A stretch of DNA of 64,000 nucleotides from assembly GCF_002441855.2 (NCBI RefSeq), contig NZ_CP029487.1, positions 3,100,001-3,164,000 of the forward strand. Reading direction: 5' to 3'. This document shows, one piece after another, positions 52,201 through 59,903 of this stretch (position 1 is its first letter; every line of letters begins with the position of its first letter). The position numbers and the translations under genes were made by a program. Under the pieces are notes generated by a model. The model did not search any database, was not told where the DNA came from, and worked only from the letters and a program-made list of their open reading frames with translations. The DNA is from Eubacterium maltosivorans. GTDB lineage: Bacteria; Bacillota; Clostridia; Eubacteriales; Eubacteriaceae.

Positions 52201-55200
52201 AAGGACAGCCAGCCGTCTGCATTCAGTATAACGACGCCCTGTACAGCGCGGCGCAAATGGACACCCTGGCCCACGCCATCGCAGTGTGCGCAGAAGCGAT
52301 GATGGCTGCGCCCCAGGAAAAACTTCGGAAGCTTTGCCTGGTAACGCCAGAGCAGCGGCTTCTTTTGGACCGTTTCCATCTCAGAGCAGCGGCAGAGCCA
52401 GAAGAGGTTCTGTTCCATCGGGCTTTTGAAAAGCAGGCACAGCTTCATGGGGAGAAAATCGCGTTGGTAGACTCAGAAAGAACATATACTTACAAAGAGC
52501 TAGACAATAAGATGAACCAGATCGCCAACGCTCTGGTCGAAAGAGGTTTTGAAAAAGGACAGGCAGCCGTTGTTCTGCTGCCCAGAAGGGCTGCCCTGCT
52601 GATGGCCATGTATGGCGTCATGAAAGCCGGCGGTGCATACATTCCGTGCGATCCGGAATATCCAGAAGACCGGATCCGGCAGATTACCCAGGACAGCGGC
52701 GCAGCGCTGATCATCACGACAGCAGACCAGTTGTCCCGCTATGAAAAGGCTGTGGATGTTCAGGCCCTGCTGAGCTGTGGCAACACCAAGGCTCCGGACA
52801 TAAGTGTTTCGGGGAATGACCTGGCGTACATGATTTATACTTCAGGATCGACAGGAAAGCCCAAGGGCGTAATGCTGGAGCACCGTGGAATCGCCAATTA
52901 TGTAAGAGATCATGAGGGAAACCCCCATGTTCACGCCTGTGTGACAGATGGCAGCGTCATGGTCTCAGTGACCACCGTTTCCTTTGATATGTCCTTAAAA
53001 GAAACCGCTGTGGCGCTGTGCAACGGGCTGACTCTGGTGCTGGCAGATGAAGACTCTGCTAACCATCCCCTGCATCTGGCGCAGTTAATGGCAAGGTACG
53101 GCGGCGATATCATCAACGCTACCCCTTCCAGAATGCTGCAGTATATGGAACTGCCGGAATTTTGCCAGGCTTTGGCCAGCTGTAAGGTGATCATGTCGGG
53201 CGGTGAACAGTATAGTCCGCTGCTGCTGGAAAAACTAAAAAAAGTCACGCGGGCGCGCATCTTTAACACCTATGGACCGACAGAAATCACCGTATCCAGC
53301 AACGCCAAGGAATTGACCTTTGAGGATACAGTGACCATTGGCCCGCCGCTTTTAAACTATACAGAATATATTGTGGATAAAGACGGCAATCTGCTGCCTC
53401 CGGGCGCGGTGGGCGAGCTATACATCGGCGGACCGGGGCTTGCGCGGGGCTATCACAATATGCCTGAGATGACAGATGAAAGCTTCATCACCATTTTCGG
53501 TGAACGGATGTATAAATCAGGAGACTATGCACGTTTTACAGAACAGGGTGATGTGGTTATATTAGGCAGAGCGGATCATCAGATTAAGCTGAGAGGACTG
53601 CGCATTGAACTGGGAGAAGTCGAAGCATGCATTGCAAAATACCCGGATATAAAAAGCGTAACGACCATTATTCGTGAAATTAACGGCGCGGAGCACCTCT
53701 GCGCATACTTCACAGCAGGTAAAACAGTTGAGGTAGAAAAGCTGAAAGAATTCCTGCAGGAAAAACTCACAAAATATATGGTGCCCACAGGCTACTGCCA
53801 GCTTGAAGAAATGCCGATGACACCTAACGGGAAAATTGACCGCAAAGCCCTGCCCGAGCCGGGACTGGCAGAAGCCGCCAAGTATGTGGCGCCGGCAAAC
53901 GAGACGGAAAAAATCTTCTGTGAAATCTTTGAAGACGTCCTTCACCTGGAACAGGTAGGCGTCAACGATGATTTCTTTGAGATGGGCGGGACCTCCCTGA
54001 CAGTGACGCAGGTCATCATCTCAGCGACAAAAGCCGGTTTTGATATTACCTATGGCGATGTATTTTCCCATACGACGCCGGGAAGCCTTGCGGCAATGTT
54101 CCAGAAAGGCGATGCCTTAGAAACCGGTCTGGAAGACTTGTCAGTCTATGATTACAGCGAGATCGCCAAAGTGCTGTCACAGAACAATCTGGAAGCCTTT
54201 TTGGCCGGTGAGCCGCTGCCGCTTGGGAATGTTCTGCTGACCGGCGCCACCGGTTTCCTGGGGATTCATATCCTGAAAGAATTTCTGGATTCTGAGGAAG
54301 GACGCATTTTCTGTATTCTGAGAAAAGGGAATTATGATTCATTGGAAAAACGCCTGAACGCCATGCTCTTTTACTATTTTGAAACAACCTATGAGCAGCT
54401 GATCGGCGACCGGATCATTCTTGTGGAGGGGGACATTACAGACCCTGCCGTCTTTGACAGCCTGCTGGATGAAGATATCCAGACCGTCATCAACTGCGCG
54501 GCAAATGTGAAGCATTTTTCAAAGGGCACCGATATTGAGGACGTCAATGTGGGCGGCGTGCTTAACGCCATCGAGTATTGCCGGAAAAAAGGGAGCCGGA
54601 TCGTCCAGATTTCAACCACCAGTGTCTCAGGGTTCAGCGTAGGAGACGTACCGCCAGCTAAAACCATTATGAATGAAGAAATGCTGTATTTTGGTCAGGT
54701 TTTAGATACAAAGTACGGCCACAGTAAATTTCTTGCAGAAAGAGCCATCCTGGAAGGTATAGCCTCCTTTGGGCTCAGCGGAAAAATTATGCGGGTGGGT
54801 AACCTGTCCGCGCGTGACACTGACGGGGAATTCCAGATGAACTTCTCGACAAACAGCTTTGTGGGCCGGTTAAAATCCTATGTGATGATCGGGAAATTCC
54901 CTTATTCCATGATGGATCAGACAGCTGAAATGGCGCCCATTGACAGCACCGCAAAAGCGATCATAACCCTTTCGAAAACACCGGAAGCCTGCTGCGTTTT
55001 TCATCCCTATAACAATCACAGCATCTATATGGGGGACATTATCCAGGAAATGAAAAAATATGGTTTAAAAATAGCGTTTTCGGAAGAATCCGATTATATG
55101 GAAGCTCTTGAAGCAGCGCAGAAAGACCCGGAAAAGGCCAAAGTCCTGTCCAGTATGATCGCGTACCAGAATATGGGGCATGGACAGACAACCCTGCCCA

Positions 55201-55325
55201 TCGCAAGGTCCAACGAATATACTATGCAGGTACTCTACAGAATGGAATACCATTGGCCGACAACCTCAAAGGAATATGTGGGCAGATTCGTGGAGGCCAT
55301 CGACGGACTAGGATTTTTTGAGTAA
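46299..55325 (+). CDS. Three-module NRPS with terminal reductase (A-PCP-C-A-PCP-C-A-PCP-R)
   Basis: A 3008-residue nonribosomal peptide synthetase. A1: IYTSGSTGSPKG at 141, NQNGKID at ~465; PCP1 Ser524 (GGDS). C1: HHIISDG at 698. A2: LYTSGTTGTPKG at 1156; PCP2 Ser1543 (ITSLSAIKL). C2: HHIIFDG at 1730. A3: IYTSGSTGKPKG at 2179; PCP3 Ser2566 (GGTS). Reductase: TGATGFLG at 2648 and YGHSK at 2806, the NADPH-dependent release domain. A2 (GFDANM) and A3 (SFDMSL) keep the Asp that holds an alpha-amino group. A1 seems to have Ile there (HFIAIIEDVF), so it may take a non-amino acid. All carrier Ser and C-domain His are intact. The predicted product is a short peptide or acyl-dipeptide aldehyde or alcohol, not a known compound. 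Confidence 0.93.
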   Translation: MRLFLDQFLENVKKAPEHLAISDMEGERTTTYQELADISDQIAGKLMDTGVKKGDFVAVMLPRKMEYIAAVLGVLKAGGVFVPLSFSYPKDRINFILKQCRARTVVDEAFMNALQEEVQGVKENPAFSGPQVNAGDRAIAIYTSGSTGSPKGIVHDHLSFASSAYRSAKAFGYTPEDIYLSNLPFHFIAIIEDVFALLYAGGAVHLNSEDGRKDIHRIEDAIATHHITATLISPQMMKLFKNKSDTLRLVLCGSERVSNVKGNGYELYNIYGSSETTPAATYFKIDREYDNTPIGKAFEGMHVYVLREDGSIADPGETGEICISGYLAQGYLELPEKTAEVFTDNPFAEGDNDKILYHSGDLGKTREDGNIIYVNRKDWMVKINGQRVETGEIEAQMNALPYVERAVVKGYENKYGQTYLCGYFQTKESLRPQDPALAVKAALKEKLADYMIPQFLIEMERIPLNQNGKIDRLALKAPDASAFKADYEAPVTEAEKRICQGFEAILEVGQIGRKDDFFAIGGDSIKAIRLQEYCSDLALSSSQIFEGKTPEGIAALCTGEQSDPYQGCEEEKAFYPLTDSQLGVFLECLQSPESVMYNIPFCFTAPKDVDADKLKKALETMVNHYPVLNVSIVEKDGCYGMLPHPERAYGVETEEISEERFQQVKAGFVKAFDLENGPLFRIKLYQTEEQIYLLADFHHIISDGASIAAFFNQAAEVYQGKMPEKELISQFTLSNYETTLKEQKTYREAQAYFKDYLEGNEVNVNPVFDHPEDPEQSVLPAKRLYCNLEGKVSAERLEQFTRNAGITENTFFLGAYAYTLAKYTGQAEALFATVNNGRHDPRMSRTMGMLVRTLPVYVAIDEKSETASFLRQLQERFFETMKHDCCSFGELASQYGVSSELLFVYQAETLNAITLDGREIAMESLETGCSLANIALHVFKKKGSYDLFFEYRSDVYDRQNMESFVNLFLRVAEGFLEYDLLKAIPLVSQQEIQTLQSFYGEERLFDRSQTLVSLFRQQVRRAPDKTAVIYKDKRYTYREVDELSERIAAFVSGKGIGPEQVVSILIDRCEYIVIASLGVMKSGAAYQPLDPTYPEERLAFMMKDAEVKLLITDDQLRSKVPEYQGEVLLTEAIPALPPASAPGRTDPSPEDLFILLYTSGTTGTPKGCMLTQSNIVAFCSWYRSYYGLEDSSIVAAYASYGFDANMMDMYPALTSGAAVCIIPDELRLELPKLNAYLEKEKVTHCFMTTQVGRQFASEIENHGLKHLSTGGETLVPVQPGSDYAFHNLYGPTESTVLVTAFEVDKTKTYDNVPIGHAIDNIELYVVDQYGRRVPAGALGELCVSGYQVGRGYLNRPEQTAKVFTPNPFAQKKGFEYMYHTGDLVRYLFDGNLQFIGRRDGQVKIRGFRIELTEVEGILRQYPGVKDATVMAFDAPAGGKAIAAYIVSDETVDIEGLKAFIQEEKPPYMVPAVIMQIERIPLNQNMKVNRRALPDPLSQAHQANTDGERPLTLLEKELKEIISGIVGHQEFSVSTELSNAGITSLSAIKLAAEVEKEYGVMLEVKKMMKQCSILTIEDEIYAGLIKERMEETHKPQSDSGAELPLAADYPLSQGQMGVYYDAVKTPEATGYNIPALFSFPKEVKAEALAEAVRTVVEAHPYLKTRLGYREGTLVQLPVEEPAALAVLSMTEEALKAYVEDFVKPFSLEGERLYRLAVIETENRTCLAADFHHIIFDGGSLAVFLRQVVSALEGNEVEKERYSYYQYVSDAANAKDGKAYREAQDYFKNMLQNCEGASLLMPDLSGDEEAGKKAEQTALCNKKEIDRFCKKYGVTPAHLFLSAAFYTLARFTDSQEVFISTISNGRSDLRVQDSFGMFVNTLPLAGDLGQDKVVLDFIEEAKTCLMDTVAHEIYPFTQITADYDFKPHIMYACQLGVLEKTEFNGREIEMESLEGEKPKFKISIHIEERQGQPAVCIQYNDALYSAAQMDTLAHAIAVCAEAMMAAPQEKLRKLCLVTPEQRLLLDRFHLRAAAEPEEVLFHRAFEKQAQLHGEKIALVDSERTYTYKELDNKMNQIANALVERGFEKGQAAVVLLPRRAALLMAMYGVMKAGGAYIPCDPEYPEDRIRQITQDSGAALIITTADQLSRYEKAVDVQALLSCGNTKAPDISVSGNDLAYMIYTSGSTGKPKGVMLEHRGIANYVRDHEGNPHVHACVTDGSVMVSVTTVSFDMSLKETAVALCNGLTLVLADEDSANHPLHLAQLMARYGGDIINATPSRMLQYMELPEFCQALASCKVIMSGGEQYSPLLLEKLKKVTRARIFNTYGPTEITVSSNAKELTFEDTVTIGPPLLNYTEYIVDKDGNLLPPGAVGELYIGGPGLARGYHNMPEMTDESFITIFGERMYKSGDYARFTEQGDVVILGRADHQIKLRGLRIELGEVEACIAKYPDIKSVTTIIREINGAEHLCAYFTAGKTVEVEKLKEFLQEKLTKYMVPTGYCQLEEMPMTPNGKIDRKALPEPGLAEAAKYVAPANETEKIFCEIFEDVLHLEQVGVNDDFFEMGGTSLTVTQVIISATKAGFDITYGDVFSHTTPGSLAAMFQKGDALETGLEDLSVYDYSEIAKVLSQNNLEAFLAGEPLPLGNVLLTGATGFLGIHILKEFLDSEEGRIFCILRKGNYDSLEKRLNAMLFYYFETTYEQLIGDRIILVEGDITDPAVFDSLLDEDIQTVINCAANVKHFSKGTDIEDVNVGGVLNAIEYCRKKGSRIVQISTTSVSGFSVGDVPPAKTIMNEEMLYFGQVLDTKYGHSKFLAERAILEGIASFGLSGKIMRVGNLSARDTDGEFQMNFSTNSFVGRLKSYVMIGKFPYSMMDQTAEMAPIDSTAKAIITLSKTPEACCVFHPYNNHSIYMGDIIQEMKKYGLKIAFSEESDYMEALEAAQKDPEKAKVLSSMIAYQNMGHGQTTLPIARSNEYTMQVLYRMEYHWPTTSKEYVGRFVEAIDGLGFFE

Positions 55326-55350
55326 ATGAGAATCAGATGACTCATGCATT

Positions 55351-55380
55351 AAAAAAAGCTGATCGAATGATCAGCTTTTT
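55351..55380. terminator. Bidirectional terminator NRPS operon / DUF3786 gene
   Basis: AAAAAGCTGATC and GATCAGCTTTTT enclose GAAT with A- and T-runs on both sides. It includes the stop of the DUF3786 gene. Confidence 0.9.
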
Positions 55381-56003
55381 GTTTTTTCCAATTCTCTCAA
55401 AATAAACTCGCCGGCCACCACAGCGTCCTCAATGGTCAGGTAGTGGGACGCGCTTTTGCTTAACAGCAGCTTACCCTCGGGCGGAAACTCTTCATCAGCA
55501 AACCAGACCTTCAGCGCGACGGGGTAATGTGGAAGAAAGGGGAGGACAGCGCAGAGATCCGCGTTTGACGGCACAAAGGCCGCGTCCAGTTTCTCGAGGA
55601 CGGCTTTTATCTGCTCAGGCCGCCTGCCGGTAAGAAAAGCGCGCAGGGCCTGCGCGGCGGTACGGTCAAACTTAGTGCCGCGGATCAGGCCTTCCTGCTG
55701 GTCGGCAAAGGGGACAAAGGCATCAGAAACCGGTGTTTCGTCCGCCAGGTCCATGTAGTGGAGCAGGACGAGGTGAAACCACTCGTCAATGGCTCCCCGG
55801 CATTCAAATTCCGGATAGGTGAGCGTGTAGGTGCGGCCCAGACTTGTGACCGTGAGAGCTCCGGCCTCCAGGTCAAAAACCGCGCCCGTTTTGCGGGCAA
55901 GGTCATCAGGCAGACGCTGCTCCAGCCGCTTTTTTGCAGACTTCAGCATTTCATTAAAAGCCCGGTTATCCTGGGCCTGTTTTGGGTTTGATGGGTCAGC
56001 CAT
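55371..56003 (-). CDS. DUF3786 protein
   Basis: A 210-residue soluble protein. Family features are LTVTSLGRTYTLTYPEFEC near residue 55, EWFHLVLLHYMD and the late YPVALKVWFADEEFPPEGKLLLSKSASHYLTIEDAV block. DUF3786 proteins are widespread in acetogenic and methylotrophic anaerobes and often occur near corrinoid enzymes, but their function is unknown. Single gene with AGAGGAACC upstream of the start. It is convergent with the NRPS operon and shows no evident link to it. Confidence 0.8.
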   Translation of the reverse strand: MADPSNPKQAQDNRAFNEMLKSAKKRLEQRLPDDLARKTGAVFDLEAGALTVTSLGRTYTLTYPEFECRGAIDEWFHLVLLHYMDLADETPVSDAFVPFADQQEGLIRGTKFDRTAAQALRAFLTGRRPEQIKAVLEKLDAAFVPSNADLCAVLPFLPHYPVALKVWFADEEFPPEGKLLLSKSASHYLTIEDAVVAGEFILRELEKTKS

Positions 56004-56123
56004 GTTGGGTTCCTCTCAAAATTCTATAAAATTGATGATATACATCAGATTACTATTATAGTATCTTATCCTCCCGTAAAAATCAATTCAGAAAACTTTG
56101 ACGTGCAAAATATAAAAAAAAAC

Positions 56124-56152
56124 TTGTGAAAACCTTTTATGTCTGCTATACT
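56124..56152 (+). promoter_or_regulatory. Promoter of the methyltransferase-ABC importer operon
   Basis: TTGTGA and TATACT are separated by 17 bp. The following ~130-bp leader (56160-56283) includes GATT..AATC pairing and a T7 run at 56244, which may be a weak attenuator; no known riboswitch was recognised. Confidence 0.65.
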
Positions 56153-56283
56153 ATAGCTTATAAACGTACAGAAAATTGTAAAAGTGAATAAAAAATATTA
56201 AGGCTTGAAGGCTGTTGATTTGATTGTAATCATGGCTTTTGAGCTTTTTTTGTTGTTCGACAAAAAAGTAAAGGTAGAGTTTA

Positions 56284-57165
56284 GTGAATCGAAGAGAAGA
56301 ATTTTGGATAAAATGCTGGAGAGATGCGGCAGAGCGTTCCCTGTACCGGGAGGCCTTTTCGGAGGAGCGTAAATGCTGGGATGCTTCGGCAGACTACTAT
56401 GACACGGGTATGGGGAGCAGCAATGAGCGCGTAGATGTTCTGCTGGAGTATTTAAAGTGTCAGGGTTTTTGGGAAGGCACACAAAAACGTGTTCTGGACA
56501 TCGGCAGCGGCACAGGATCCTTTGCACTGCCCCTGGCAGAGTGTGGCGCTGCGGTGACGGCTTTGGACTGTTCAGCGGAGATGAACCGTATTGTCTGCCA
56601 GAAGGCCCAGGAAAAAGGTGTTGATGTGAAGGTGCAGACCGGCGATTTTAACCGGCTGCCATTTGAAACACAGGCTTATGATCTGGTAATCGGCAGTATG
56701 AATCCTGGCCTTTATCATCCGGAGCCTTTTTTAAAAATGCTGAGTCTCAGCAGGGATCTCGTGGTTTACGTGGGAATTTGTGACACGCCTGTTAAACAAA
56801 AAAGTGAGAAGTGCCGTAAATCCTTAGACGAAATCCTGCTCGGGCACACCCTGACCCACGGCGGCAGCAATCAGGTAAAGTACCCGTATCAGCTTTTAAA
56901 GGCAATGGGCTATGAGCCAACTGTGTTGCCAGTACAATGCCAGTGGCACTGCGCAGAGGAGGAAAACCAGGCAGTGGAGCGTCTGGTCCGCCATTACGAG
57001 ACCGTGGAAACAGGGATCACGGTTAAAAAATGGCGTGAAGCAATCCGGAACTATGTAAAAGATAATTTAGAAGAAGGACATTTTATCAACGAGGGCAAAA
57101 CCGTTATGGGTGTTTTAGTCTGTCCGCTAAAATTGGAAGAGACAGCGCTGGAGATGACAGTATGA
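56284..57165 (+). CDS. SAM-dependent class I methyltransferase
   Basis: A 293-residue protein starting at GTG with AAAGGTAGAG upstream. VLDIGSGTGSFALPLAECGAAVTALDCSAEMN is the SAM-binding motif I region, and VQTGDFNRLPFETQAYDLVIGSM covers motifs II-III. Its stop overlaps the start of the importer permease by 4 bp, so it is translated with the transporter. Methyltransferases of this type recur in front of nickel/peptide importers in Firmicutes. The methyl acceptor is unknown; modification of an imported metallophore or chelator is one possibility. Confidence 0.85.
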   Translation: MNRREEFWIKCWRDAAERSLYREAFSEERKCWDASADYYDTGMGSSNERVDVLLEYLKCQGFWEGTQKRVLDIGSGTGSFALPLAECGAAVTALDCSAEMNRIVCQKAQEKGVDVKVQTGDFNRLPFETQAYDLVIGSMNPGLYHPEPFLKMLSLSRDLVVYVGICDTPVKQKSEKCRKSLDEILLGHTLTHGGSNQVKYPYQLLKAMGYEPTVLPVQCQWHCAEEENQAVERLVRHYETVETGITVKKWREAIRNYVKDNLEEGHFINEGKTVMGVLVCPLKLEETALEMTV

Positions 57166-58154
57166 AAAAAGTATTGTACTATTTGCTACGCGCTCTTGGG
57201 TTAATCCTTGTCGCAATCAGTCTGAATTTTTTACTGGTTCACCTGATGCCTGGAGACCCGTTATTACACATACTGGGAGAAGAAGAATATTTTACGCTTT
57301 ATTACAATTACCCGGAAATTCTGGACAAGGTAAGGGTTCAGTACGCTCTGGACGGTTCTCTCTTTGAGCAGTATATCCGGTTCCTTTGGAATACCGTCAC
57401 CTTCCAGTTTGGAAAGTCTTATATCAGCGGCCAGAATGTGGTTCAGGTGGTGCTGTTCCGGCTCCGCTGGACTCTGATTTTGTCGGTTACGGCCATTATT
57501 CTGTCAGCCTTTGTGGGCGGCGCCTTAGGCATTTTTGCCGGGTATCATAAAGGCGGACGGGCAGATTCGTCGCTGACCTTTATTTTTCTGCTGTTCGAGA
57601 CCATACCGGCCAACTGCCTGGCCCTCATCGTTCTGGTGATCTTCGCCTTTAACCTGCACTGGTTCCCCGTTGGCGGCATGGCCTCGGGTGGGTTGACCGG
57701 CTGGGCGAAATTTGTGGATACCCTGTATCATATGGTGCTTCCGGTCAGCGTATTAGCCCTGTTTAAGACCTCGACTAATTTTTTGATGATGAAAAGCTTT
57801 GTCTCACAGATTCGGGATGAAGAATATATCCTCACCGCTGAGGCCAAGGGGCTGCCGCGGCACAAGGTGTTGTTCAGGCATGTGCTGCGCAACGTGGCCG
57901 TCCCCTATGTGACACTGCTGTGCATGCAGTTTGGCTATATGCTTGCGGGTTCAATGCTGATTGAGGTAGTTTTTTCGTGGAAAGGTCTGGGAACGCTCAT
58001 CTACGACGGCGTCATCCAGCATGACTATCCAACCGTCCAGCTGTGCTTTTTGCTCATTGCAGTCTGTGTCATCTTTTTTCAATTCATTGCGGACATTCTC
58101 GCGTGGAAATTTGATCCGAGGATAAAGGACGGTGCGGTCATTCATGAAGCTTAA
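57162..58154 (+). CDS. ABC importer permease, NikB/DppB-like
   Basis: A 330-residue membrane protein with six helices. It opens LLRALGLILVAISLNFLLVHLMPGDPL, the DppB/NikB N-terminal block, and has EYILTAEAKGLPRHKVLFRHVLRN as the EAA loop. It pairs with the second permease encoded next. The family imports di- and oligopeptides, nickel or nickel-chelator complexes. It overlaps its neighbours at both ends, showing tight operon structure. Confidence 0.9.
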   Translation: MKKVLYYLLRALGLILVAISLNFLLVHLMPGDPLLHILGEEEYFTLYYNYPEILDKVRVQYALDGSLFEQYIRFLWNTVTFQFGKSYISGQNVVQVVLFRLRWTLILSVTAIILSAFVGGALGIFAGYHKGGRADSSLTFIFLLFETIPANCLALIVLVIFAFNLHWFPVGGMASGGLTGWAKFVDTLYHMVLPVSVLALFKTSTNFLMMKSFVSQIRDEEYILTAEAKGLPRHKVLFRHVLRNVAVPYVTLLCMQFGYMLAGSMLIEVVFSWKGLGTLIYDGVIQHDYPTVQLCFLLIAVCVIFFQFIADILAWKFDPRIKDGAVIHEA

Positions 58155-58995
58155 AAGGTATCAATTAAAACAGGTACACCTTTGTGTCTGGGCAGGCGCC
58201 ATTATTCTGGCTTTTTTTATCTTTGTCGCTGTCTTCGCAGACGCGCTCATGCCCTATGGGATGGAGGAGCTCACAGCGCCCTTTCAGAGACCATCCTCAG
58301 AGCACCTGCTTGGAACAAATGATATTGGGCAGGATATTTTCAGCGAGCTCATTCTCGGTACCCGGACAACCCTGCTGACAGGAATCACTGCGGCGGCGTG
58401 TATCATCATTATCGGGACAGGTATCGGTCTGGCAGGCGGTTATTTTGGCGGACGGCTGGACAAAGCTTTGCAGTCCCTGACAGCAGTCGGGATGACGATA
58501 CCGCAGCTGCCCTTTGCCATTGTGTTTGTGGCGTTTATGGAGCCCAGCATGTGGAATATTGTGATTGCAATCTGCCTGACCGCGTGGCCGACCACGGCCC
58601 GCCTTGTCAGGGCAAAGGTACTGGAAGTCCGCCAACTGCCCTTTGTCCGGGTTGAGGAGATGATGGGGCAGAAATCCAGCGTCATTATGCTGCGGCATAT
58701 CTTACCCAATATGAGCGATATCGTCCTGATGCGGGCCACTCTGGCAGTAGCCACCTCAATGGTGACAGAGGCGAGTCTGAGCTTCTTGGGGCTCGGCGTC
58801 TATAATCAGAAAAGCTGGGGCTCCATTTTATACTATGCCTTCCATAAAAATGGTGTCGTGGCAGGCTACACCTGGTGGTACGTGCCGCCAATCATCTGTA
58901 TCAGCCTTTGTATTTTTGCCTTTGTGCTGATCGGCTATTATGGGCTTGGAACCAGGAGTCCGGGAAAACGTGAGGAATATCAGGTAATACAATGA
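58144..58995 (+). CDS. ABC importer permease, NikC/DppC-like
   Basis: A 283-residue membrane protein. HLLGTNDIGQDIFSELILGTRTTLLTG is the DppC/NikC signature, and the EAA loop is VRVEEMMGQKSSVIMLRHILPN. About six helices. Two starts are possible, ATG at 58144 and an in-frame GTG at 58132; ATG is preferred, although the GATAAAGGACGG ribosome site is slightly far. It overlaps the ATPase gene by 4 bp. Confidence 0.9.
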   Translation: MKLKRYQLKQVHLCVWAGAIILAFFIFVAVFADALMPYGMEELTAPFQRPSSEHLLGTNDIGQDIFSELILGTRTTLLTGITAAACIIIIGTGIGLAGGYFGGRLDKALQSLTAVGMTIPQLPFAIVFVAFMEPSMWNIVIAICLTAWPTTARLVRAKVLEVRQLPFVRVEEMMGQKSSVIMLRHILPNMSDIVLMRATLAVATSMVTEASLSFLGLGVYNQKSWGSILYYAFHKNGVVAGYTWWYVPPIICISLCIFAFVLIGYYGLGTRSPGKREEYQVIQ

Positions 58996-59903
58996 TCGAG
59001 ATCAAAAATTTGACCATACAGTTTAACAGGCAGCCGCCAGTGGTGGAGGATATGAGCCTTACGGTGCCAGAAGGAGGCCGCACTGTTATTTTGGGCGAAT
59101 CCGGCAGTGGCAAAAGCGTGACTTTGGCGGCCATATTAGGCATTTTGCCAAATGACGCCGCAGTTCGGGGAAGCATAAAAATCGGCGGGGACGAGGTGCT
59201 GGGCCTTAAGGAGCGCGAGCTTCGAAAAATAAGAGGGAAGGTCATCGGCTATATTCCGCAGGGAAGCGGAAACGGGATGAACCCGCTCATGACTGTTGGA
59301 GAACAGGTATCCGAACCCCTTGTTGAACACAGCGGCCTCAAAAAAGACGAAGCCCTTCAAAAGGCAAAGGCGTGGATGGAGAGGCTGGGCCTGGCGCCGG
59401 CCGATAAACTGGCAAAGGCGTACCCCCATACGCTCAGCGGCGGTATGCGCCAGCGTGCGCTCATGGCAATGGGCGCCGCCGGAGGCGCCAGAATCCTTTT
59501 GGCAGACGAGCCCACAAAGGGTCTGGATGAAAAACGGATCGCAGAGGTAGAAAAGCTTTTGCGGACACTGGATGACCGCACATTGCTGTGCGTCAGCCAT
59601 GACATCCGTTTTGCCAGCAGAATCGCAGATACCGTCTGTGTCATGTATGGCGGAAAAACCGTCGAGGTGGCAGCGGCCAAGACATTTTTTAAAAAACCAA
59701 AGCATCCCTACAGCAAAATGCTGCTGGAAGCACTGCCGGAAAACGGATTAAACTGCCCGGGCGGTTATGCGCCCTCCATTGACAAACGCTTTGCCTGTGC
59801 TTTTGCGCACCGCTGTCCACAGGCCAGTGGAAAATGTCTGGAGGCACCCAAAATGGTCAGAGCAGAACAGCATTATGTGAGGTGTCATCTTTATGGGGCT
59901 TAA
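58992..59903 (+). CDS. ABC importer ATPase 1, NikD/DppD-like
   Basis: A 303-residue ATPase. ILGESGSGKSVTLAAIL is Walker A, HTLSGGMRQRALMAMG the signature and ILLADEPTKGLD Walker B, followed by CVSHDIRFASRI. The C-terminal CPGGYAPSIDKRFACAFAHRCPQASGKC segment is the Cys-rich oligopeptide/dipeptide transporter extension (oligo_HPY-like), which can hold an Fe-S cluster in some members. It overlaps the second ATPase gene by 11 bp. Confidence 0.9.
   Translation: MIEIKNLTIQFNRQPPVVEDMSLTVPEGGRTVILGESGSGKSVTLAAILGILPNDAAVRGSIKIGGDEVLGLKERELRKIRGKVIGYIPQGSGNGMNPLMTVGEQVSEPLVEHSGLKKDEALQKAKAWMERLGLAPADKLAKAYPHTLSGGMRQRALMAMGAAGGARILLADEPTKGLDEKRIAEVEKLLRTLDDRTLLCVSHDIRFASRIADTVCVMYGGKTVEVAAAKTFFKKPKHPYSKMLLEALPENGLNCPGGYAPSIDKRFACAFAHRCPQASGKCLEAPKMVRAEQHYVRCHLYGA

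Noticed and set aside
56160-56283. Nickel/cobalt or other riboswitch before the methyltransferase-importer operon
   Set aside because: I could not find the conserved core of any known class; only weak pairing and a T-run are visible.
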